Shown: positions 58,790 to 64,000 of the stretch, one piece after another
Layout: each line of letters starts with the position of its first letter
How positions within the stretch are numbered: the stretch's first letter is position 1
Source: Parietaria judaica
Taxonomy: Eukaryota; Streptophyta; Magnoliopsida; Rosales; Urticaceae
Length of the DNA: 64,000 nt
Reading direction: 5' to 3'
Assembly: GCA_954871525.1 (NCBI GenBank)
Contig: OX940864.1
Coordinates: 25,476,001-25,540,000, forward strand
Translations under genes and position numbers: made by a program
The notes under the pieces: generated by a model
Told to the model about the DNA's origin: nothing
Databases searched by the model: none
What the model saw: the letters and a program-made list of their open reading frames with translations, nothing else

Positions 58790-59557
58790 AGAATCCTTAG
58801 CTTGATATCCTGCGAACTGCTCTGTATTATCACCCCGAAGACTCGGTACGAGTCCAGGCTGATCGGTGGCTTCAGCAAACTCTCGGCGCTTGGCAGGTGA
58901 GCGAACCGAAAGAGTAGCTTTTAAGGTTTTGGTTATGGCGAACGGAATCGATCTCGTTTGGTGGCTTCATTCATCGGATTGGATTTTTCGGAATGTTCTA
59001 ATGTTTTTGGAGTGTGTAGCTGTGTAGTGTTTATGTGTTGATTTGAATCTTTGAAGGTTTAGTTGAACAGTGATAAAAAATTATGGAAGTGAATGTTGAT
59101 GCTGAATACTTCGTTCTTTACGGGCTGTGTTTACTTCGTGTGTTGATTCGAATCTTGGATTTTTCAGTTACGAAACTGTAACTTTCGTTAAAAAAAAAAG
59201 TGTTATTCTAATGGGCTTTTACGATCTGTTAAACCTTCGCAGAAGTTGAATTCGCAGTTTGTTTCGAGTTTCAGGGAGGAAAACCGGAGCTCAAAGAAGT
59301 TTAATGGGCTTTTCTTCGCGTTTTCATTGAATCCTTCACAACTGTATAACTGATACAGAGGCTTAATTATGACATCCTTAGCTTGTTATCGCTCTAACTG
59401 CTCTGTATCATCACCCGGAGGACTCGGTCCGAGTCTAGGCCAATCGGTGGCTTCAGCGAACTCTCGACGCTTGGCAGGTGAGCGAACCGACCGACTATTT
59501 TTTAGGGTTTTGGCTATGGCGAACGGAATCGATCTCGTTCGGTGGATTCATTCACGA
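58790..59557 (+). repeat. First-exon-like segment present twice
   Basis: Segments 58790-58971 and 59373-59557 are about 85 percent alike (shared ggtggcttcagc, cgcttggcaggtgagcgaacc, ttatggcgaacggaatcgat and similar). The second copy has a frame MTSLACYRSNCSVSSPGGLG ending ANSRRLAG before a good GTGAGC splice donor, like a transit-peptide exon; the first has stops in that frame. The source gene is not recognised. Between the copies, gttgattcgaatctt words also repeat. Confidence 0.6.
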
Positions 59558-59629
59558 GTTTAATGGAAGATCTTATTTTTTGCAGGTTCTTTAATGTCGG
59601 CCTCGGATGGATCATCGAGATGGTCACTT

Positions 59630-62090
59630 ATGTCACTAGAGTGTCGCTTTTGTAATTGAAGTAGAAGTTTTATAATTAAAGTTACACTTTTATAACTGAA
59701 GTTACGCTTATGTAACTGTTGTTACACTTTTGTAACGGGACTTACAATTTTGTAATTCTATATATATATAAATATAATTACACTTATGCTACATAAATTA
59801 TATTAATTGAGTCTCCTTCTTAAAGTTATGCCATTAGAGTATCACTTTTGTAATTAAGTAACATTTTTGTAACTAAAGTTACAATTATTTAATAAGAGTT
59901 ACATAACTTAACTCTAATTAAACTTATGTCGTTAGAGTAACACTTTTTTAACGGAAGTTACAGTTTCATAACTGAAATTACATTTTTGTAACTGTAAAAT
60001 ATATTTATGTAACCACAGTTACACTTTTGTAACTGGCGTTACAATTTTATAATTCTAGTTATATATAATTGCACTTGTGTTACATATGATTGTATTAGTT
60101 TATTTTCCGTCTAAAAGTATATTGCAGTAATTTAACGTAATCGGAGTTACATAAAAGAATTTAAATTCTATATTTTTGAAAAATAGTGACTTGTAATTAC
60201 TAATTACACAACTACAATTATGTAACTGTTGTTATACTATCGTACTTTCACATATGTAAAATTTATACAACGTAACTCTAATTAAACTTATATCGTTAGA
60301 GTAACACTTTTTTAAAGGAAGTTACAGTTACGTAACTGAAAATACATTTTTGTAACTGTAAAATATATTTATGTAACCACGGTTCCACTTTTGTAACTGG
60401 AGTTAAAATTTTGTAATTCTAGTTATAAATAGCACTTGTGTTATATATCATTGTATTAATTGAGTTTCTGTCTGGAACTTATGTCTTTAAAGTAACACTT
60501 TTGTAACAAGAGTTACACTTTTCTATAAGTTTTCTAATTCATATTACACTTTTGCAACGATAGATACACTTTTGTAAATGAAGTCAAACTTTTGTAATGA
60601 GAGCTACAAATGTGATTACAAAGGTCCCGCAAAAAAAATATTATGAGCTTTACACAACGTAACTCGAGTTAAAGTTATCCCATTAAACTTACACTTATGT
60701 AACTAGAGTTACACTTGGGTAACTGTAGTTACACTTGGGGAACTAAAGTTACTAAAATTACATTTGGGTAACTACAGTTACACTTATGTAACTAAAGTTA
60801 CAAAAATTACATTTGGGTAACTACAGTTACACTTGGGTAACTGCAGTTACATTATCGTAACTGAAGTTACACTAATTTAATTGGAATTAAATTTTTTGTA
60901 ACCGAAGTTACATTATCGTAACCAAAGTTACATTATGGTAACCAAAGTTACATTATCGTAACCAAAGTTACATTATCGTAACTGAAGTTACACTAATTTA
61001 ATTTATTTTAAATTTTTGTAACCGAAGTTACATTATCGTAACCAAAGTTACATTATGGTAACCAAAGTTACATTATCGTAACTGAAGTTACACTAATTTA
61101 ATTGGAATTTAAATTTTTGTAACCGAAGTTACATTATGGTAACCAAAGTTACATTATCGTAACTGAAGTTACATTAATTTAATTGGAATTAAATTTTTGT
61201 AACCGAAGTTACATTATCGTAACCGAAGTTACATTATGGTAACCAAAGTTACATTATCGTAACTGAAGTTACACTTATGTAACTTCGGTTACACTTTGTA
61301 ACTGGAGTTACATTGTTGTAACTGTAGTTACACTTTTGTAACCGGAGTTACAATTTCAATATATTTGTTCAAATAATAATTTAGTGCTTTTGGAGTTAAT
61401 TTGGAAGTATTAAAATAATTTTTGTAACCGGTGTTACGCTTTTGTAACAGGTGTTACACTTTCGTAATTCTAGTAATATATGGTTACACTTATGTTACAT
61501 AATTATATTAATCCAGTTTCCATCTAAAGGTACGTAGCAATAAGTTCACATAATATGAGTTACAAAAAAGAATTTAAATTTAAATATTGTCAAAAAATAG
61601 TGACATACAATTATGTAATAGTATGACCACAATTAGGTAATACTATGACCACAATCATTATAGTTACACTAATGTACATGTGTTACACTAATTTAATTGG
61701 AATTAAATTTTTGTAACCGAAGTTACATTATCGTAAACAAAGTTACATTATCGTAACTGAAGTTACACTAATTTTATTGGAATTAAATTTTTGTAACCGA
61801 AGTTACATTATCGTAACCAAAGTTACATTATGGTAGCCAAAGTTACATTATCGTAACCAAAGTTACATTATCGTAACTAAAGTTACACTAATTTAATTTA
61901 TTTTAAATTTTTGTAACCGAAGTTACATTATCGTAACGAAAGTTACATTATGGTAACCAAAGTTACAATATCGTAACTGAAGTTACACTAATTTAATTGA
62001 AATTAAATTTTTGTAACCGAAGTTACATTATCGTAACCAAAGTTACATTATTGTAACCAAAGTTACATTATCGTAACTGAAAGTAGTTAA
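59630..62090. repeat. 20-bp GTAAC/GTTAC palindromic satellite
   Basis: Hundreds of gtaac and gttac words fill this stretch. In the best-ordered parts (60890-61290 and 61690-62080) the unit is the 20-bp gtaaccaaagttacattatc with variants (accg, actg; tatg), and three to five units alternate with an AT spacer (ctaatttaattggaattaaa), giving a higher-order period near 100-120 bp. Each unit contains a dyad gtaac...gttac. The left part (59630-60600) is a more degenerate version. Confidence 0.92.
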
Positions 62091-62240
62091 TCTTCTTAAT
62101 CACTAACAATTACAATACTATTAAATAAATAAAAAAATCTCTTATATTCATTAGACTTTGTCCTATTGAGATTGATAGTCCGCTTTTGGCTCCTTAAACC
62201 ATCGCGATCGTAGTTCATCCTCTTCGTCCTTGTACACGAC

Positions 62241-62390
62241 TCGGCGGTCTCCATAATCGCCTTTGTTGGCAAGATCCGACGGCCCGGGATCTGGCAGATG
62301 TGCCTCTACATTTGTGTAGGGGCAAACTCGCAGACGTACGCAAACACCGGAGCTATGGTCACCTCCGTCAAGAACTTCCCCGAGAGCAGA
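62241..62390 (+). pseudogene. Captured exon piece of an NFD4/nodulin-like MFS transporter
   Basis: The frame reads ...FVGKIRRPGIWQ, then MCLYICVGANSQTYANTGAM and VTSVKNFPESR, closely resembling the transmembrane block of plant NFD4-like (nodulin-like/MFS) proteins (ICIGANSQ.FANTGALVTCVKNFPESRG). Similarity stops at 62390, where a GTAAGC follows. Only about 50 codons remain, so it is a fragment without function as a transporter. Confidence 0.75.
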
Positions 62391-62652
62391 GTAAGCGTTA
62401 TAGGTGCTTAATCTCTAACCATATGAAGGAATACATCACTTCGGAGGACCCCGCAAAAGATCTATCTCCTCGAACTCGCTCTCTTCCTCGAACGCCCATA
62501 TCAGGTTAAGATCACCACCGGCCTCGGGTGAAAACCGTCAGAAACGCCCTTAATGGAGCCAATTAAGATGCCTCGAGAGCCATAAAAACTGCCACCGCTG
62601 CCAAGCTCAAAGCTCGAGCCTCGCCTTCAACGAGCGACGCCAAGTCTGTGAG

Positions 62653-62904
62653 TTAAACCGGGCATTTAGGAAATGCTTCAAACACCTTGCGTGCAGTTTT
62701 TCTGTACATGACATTAGGCCATACGACGGCGACATTGACCGACGAGCGTTTCCACTTGATGGGCATGCCTTTAAAAAGCTCTGAAGCTAATTGGCCAAGA
62801 GATTCCGGGGAGTCGTAGAGGACCAGGATCTCGAGGCAGAAGCGAAGCTGCTTGGCGCGCTTGAGCTTGGTGGTGGCGAGCTTGGTGCTGTTAAGAGGCA
62901 GGTC
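62653..62904 (-). pseudogene. Captured minus-strand coding piece, source unknown
   Basis: Minus-strand frame of 84 codons ending in TAA, with natural-looking protein composition: KLKRAKQLRFCLEILVLYDS, PESLGQLASELFKGMPIKWK, VNVAVVWPNVMYRKTARKVF. A TAG at 62905-62907 cuts it on the 5' side, though the same frame continues beyond. I do not recognise the family. Opposite orientation to the BolA and NFD4-like pieces shows independent capture. Confidence 0.5.
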
Positions 62905-63724
62905 CTAGCTTGGAGAATGGTGGCTTATCTTGAGCTTGGTGGGGTTGATGGTGAATAACACTGGATTCTCATGAATTAATGTGGTATTGCAGAATCACTG
63001 AAGCGACTGCAGAAGAAGAAACGATTGAAGGTAATTACCTCTACCATTGATCAATTTCTTCATGCTTTTTAAACGGTTCTTCGTCGACGAGAAATTGGCT
63101 TCAAATCGCAACTCTCTGGCCTCCACTTGCTCTTCTCTGGAAACGATTGCAGAGAGCGAGGGAGAGGATTCATGCTTCAGCAGAGAATTCGAGATTGGCG
63201 GAGATGAGTTCGTCGAGCGTGATAGAGATGAACATCGAGAGCTCGTCAATGGCAAGAGAGAGAGCTCGATAGATGAGCAGCGAGAGCTCATCAATTAGGG
63301 TTCGAGATACAGTCGTCGGCAATTGAGGAGTTGAGAGAGTTAGTCGTCGATGAGAGGGAAGCCATTAAAGAGTAAGCGAGGAAATCGATTGCTGAGTGAT
63401 GAACCAAATTGCTGTCTGATCGAACGATAGGGTGAGAAGGGGTAGTTTAGGAAAAATATATTTAAAATGAGTATGATATGAATTATGTCAAACCTTGAGC
63501 ATTATTTTAAATAGTTTGACTTGGGTTGAGTATTTTGCTAATGAGCCCTTATTTTTAATAAATTCTTTCTATAAAAAAACATGACCAATTGCATTTTGTA
63601 TTTTTATTTTCGAACTTAAAAAAAAAAAAAAACATAAAATTGTTTCTGGAAACGTAACCAAAAAAAACTTTATTTTAATTTGACGAATAACTTGGTGGAT
63701 TCAGATTCAGGGTTTAGTGCCCCC

Positions 63725-63733
63725 AAACCCTAG
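63725..63733 (+). promoter_or_regulatory. Telo-box in leader of SDA1-like gene
   Basis: AAACCCTAG lies 23 bases before the ATG. This motif is enriched close to the start of plant ribosome-biogenesis and ribosomal-protein genes, which fits the SDA1 role. Confidence 0.7.
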
Positions 63734-63755
63734 TTCTCTCTGTAGCAGGTCAGCC

Positions 63756-64000
63756 ATGTCGGGTTCCATCTCAGCGGAGGCCATGGCGGCGTCAGGGCGG
63801 AGCGCCGAGAAGCTGAGCATGAGCCTCCTCACCCTGCAATCCAAGATGAAGGTCGACCCGGAGGGCTACCAGACCGAGCTCGCGCTCATCTACGGCCAGT
63901 TCGCCTCCTCCGTGGAGCTCTTCCGCCAGCAGGCGGCGCTCAATTTCTCCTCCGTCAGCGGCATCGCCGCCGACCCCACCGTGGCCAAGGACCTCTCCGA
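63756..64000 (+). CDS. SDA1-like protein, N-terminal part (cut by window end)
   Basis: The frame from ATG reads MSGSISAEAMAASGRSAEKL, then LLTLQSKMKVDPEGYQTELA, LIYGQFASSVELFRQQAALN and FSSVSGIAADPTVAKDLSD, matching the start of plant SDA1 homologues (LPALQSKMK.DPEGYE, then FQQQAALNF, DPTVSKDLGD). In yeast SDA1 is a nuclear factor for 60S pre-ribosome maturation and export. 81 complete codons are in the window. The leader has a telo-box and the codon region is GC-rich, typical of a first exon. Confidence 0.85.
   Translation, partial: MSGSISAEAMAASGRSAEKLSMSLLTLQSKMKVDPEGYQTELALIYGQFASSVELFRQQAALNFSSVSGIAADPTVAKDLS

Larger units (their letters stand above)
57782..63548. mobile_element. Pack-MULE-like element carrying several gene pieces
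   Basis: The left end GGGCTTATTAGGAAAA is matched, inverted, at the right end (GGGCTCATTAGCAAAA on the minus strand). Similarity continues through a shared TCAAACTATTTAAAA for at least 60 bp and more weakly to about 130 bp. The flanks are an exact 9-bp duplication ttattttta (57773-57781 and 63549-63557), as for Mutator-like elements. No transposase frame is seen. Inside are a BolA ORF, a duplicated first-exon-like segment, a 20-bp satellite, an NFD4-like exon and a minus-strand coding piece. Multiple unrelated gene fragments inside Mutator-type ends is the definition of a Pack-MULE. Confidence 0.85.

Noticed and set aside
59630..62090. CRISPR-like array of short regular repeats
   Set aside because: Units abut without unique spacers and the host is a plant; this is a satellite.
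63047..63298. Acidic 83-codon ORF near the right end of the Pack-MULE
   Set aside because: Low-complexity gag/gat composition, open on both strands; could be another captured scrap but nothing supports a gene.

Overview
The window is nuclear DNA of a flowering plant, most likely a eudicot. The evidence is intron-bearing genes with GT/AG junctions, Arabidopsis-type homologues (a ZDP-like DNA 3'-phosphatase, tubby-like F-box protein TLP7, a PPR protein of the At1g79540 type, an SDA1-like protein, BolA), AT-rich intergenic DNA and a dense load of plant transposons. No CRISPR array, operon, rRNA or free-standing tRNA gene is visible.

Genes, left to right. (1) The 3' part of a ZDP-like gene (about 239-4234, +, cut by the window start). 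Its reading frame is intact, but two HAD-phosphatase catalytic residues are replaced. (2) A dead fragment of a PPR gene (10538-11593, -). (3) A five-exon gene for a very acidic protein with a small Cys/His region (17594-20122, +). (4) An intronless gene for a probable chloroplast protein of 606 residues (20878-22698, +). (5) A complete four-exon TLP7-like gene (36319-38656, -). (6) A BolA-domain ORF (57865-58338, +) inside a gene-capturing Mutator-like element. (7) The first 245 bases of an SDA1-like ribosome-biogenesis gene (63756-64000, +).

Mobile DNA fills most of the rest. Two copia retrotransposons of one family are present: a nearly intact one (23116-29347, 5-bp TSD gagtg) and a decayed one (49526-56505, TSD attag). 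The second holds a nested MITE that itself holds a small hAT element. A decayed minus-strand copia with a different sequence lies at about 4925-9707. Solo LTRs sit at 3457-3847 (TSD gttaa) and 32905-34646. hAT-type elements with 8-bp duplications are at 11763-12838, 32934-34118, 45596-46496 and 52072-52366, with a probable one at 15659-16193. Foldback Mutator-like elements with 9-bp duplications are at 16532-17481, 41789-42759 and 46812-48436. A tRNA-derived SINE with a 17-bp duplication is at 32394-32670. An element bounded by (TA)n and made of two-level tandem repeats is at about 13814-15518.

Two observations stand out. The first is a 5.8-kb element at 57782-63548 with terminal inverted repeats and a perfect 9-bp duplication. 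It carries a BolA ORF, an exon of an NFD4/nodulin-like transporter, an unidentified minus-strand gene piece, a twice-present first-exon-like segment and a 2.4-kb array of 20-bp palindromic units: a Pack-MULE-like gene collector. The second is that both copia elements of the shared family lack an evident tRNA-Met primer site. Each instead carries, just after the 5' LTR, a short sequence complementary to a site inside its own LTR, and the pairing is kept by compensating changes between the two elements. This suggests self-primed reverse transcription and deserves testing.
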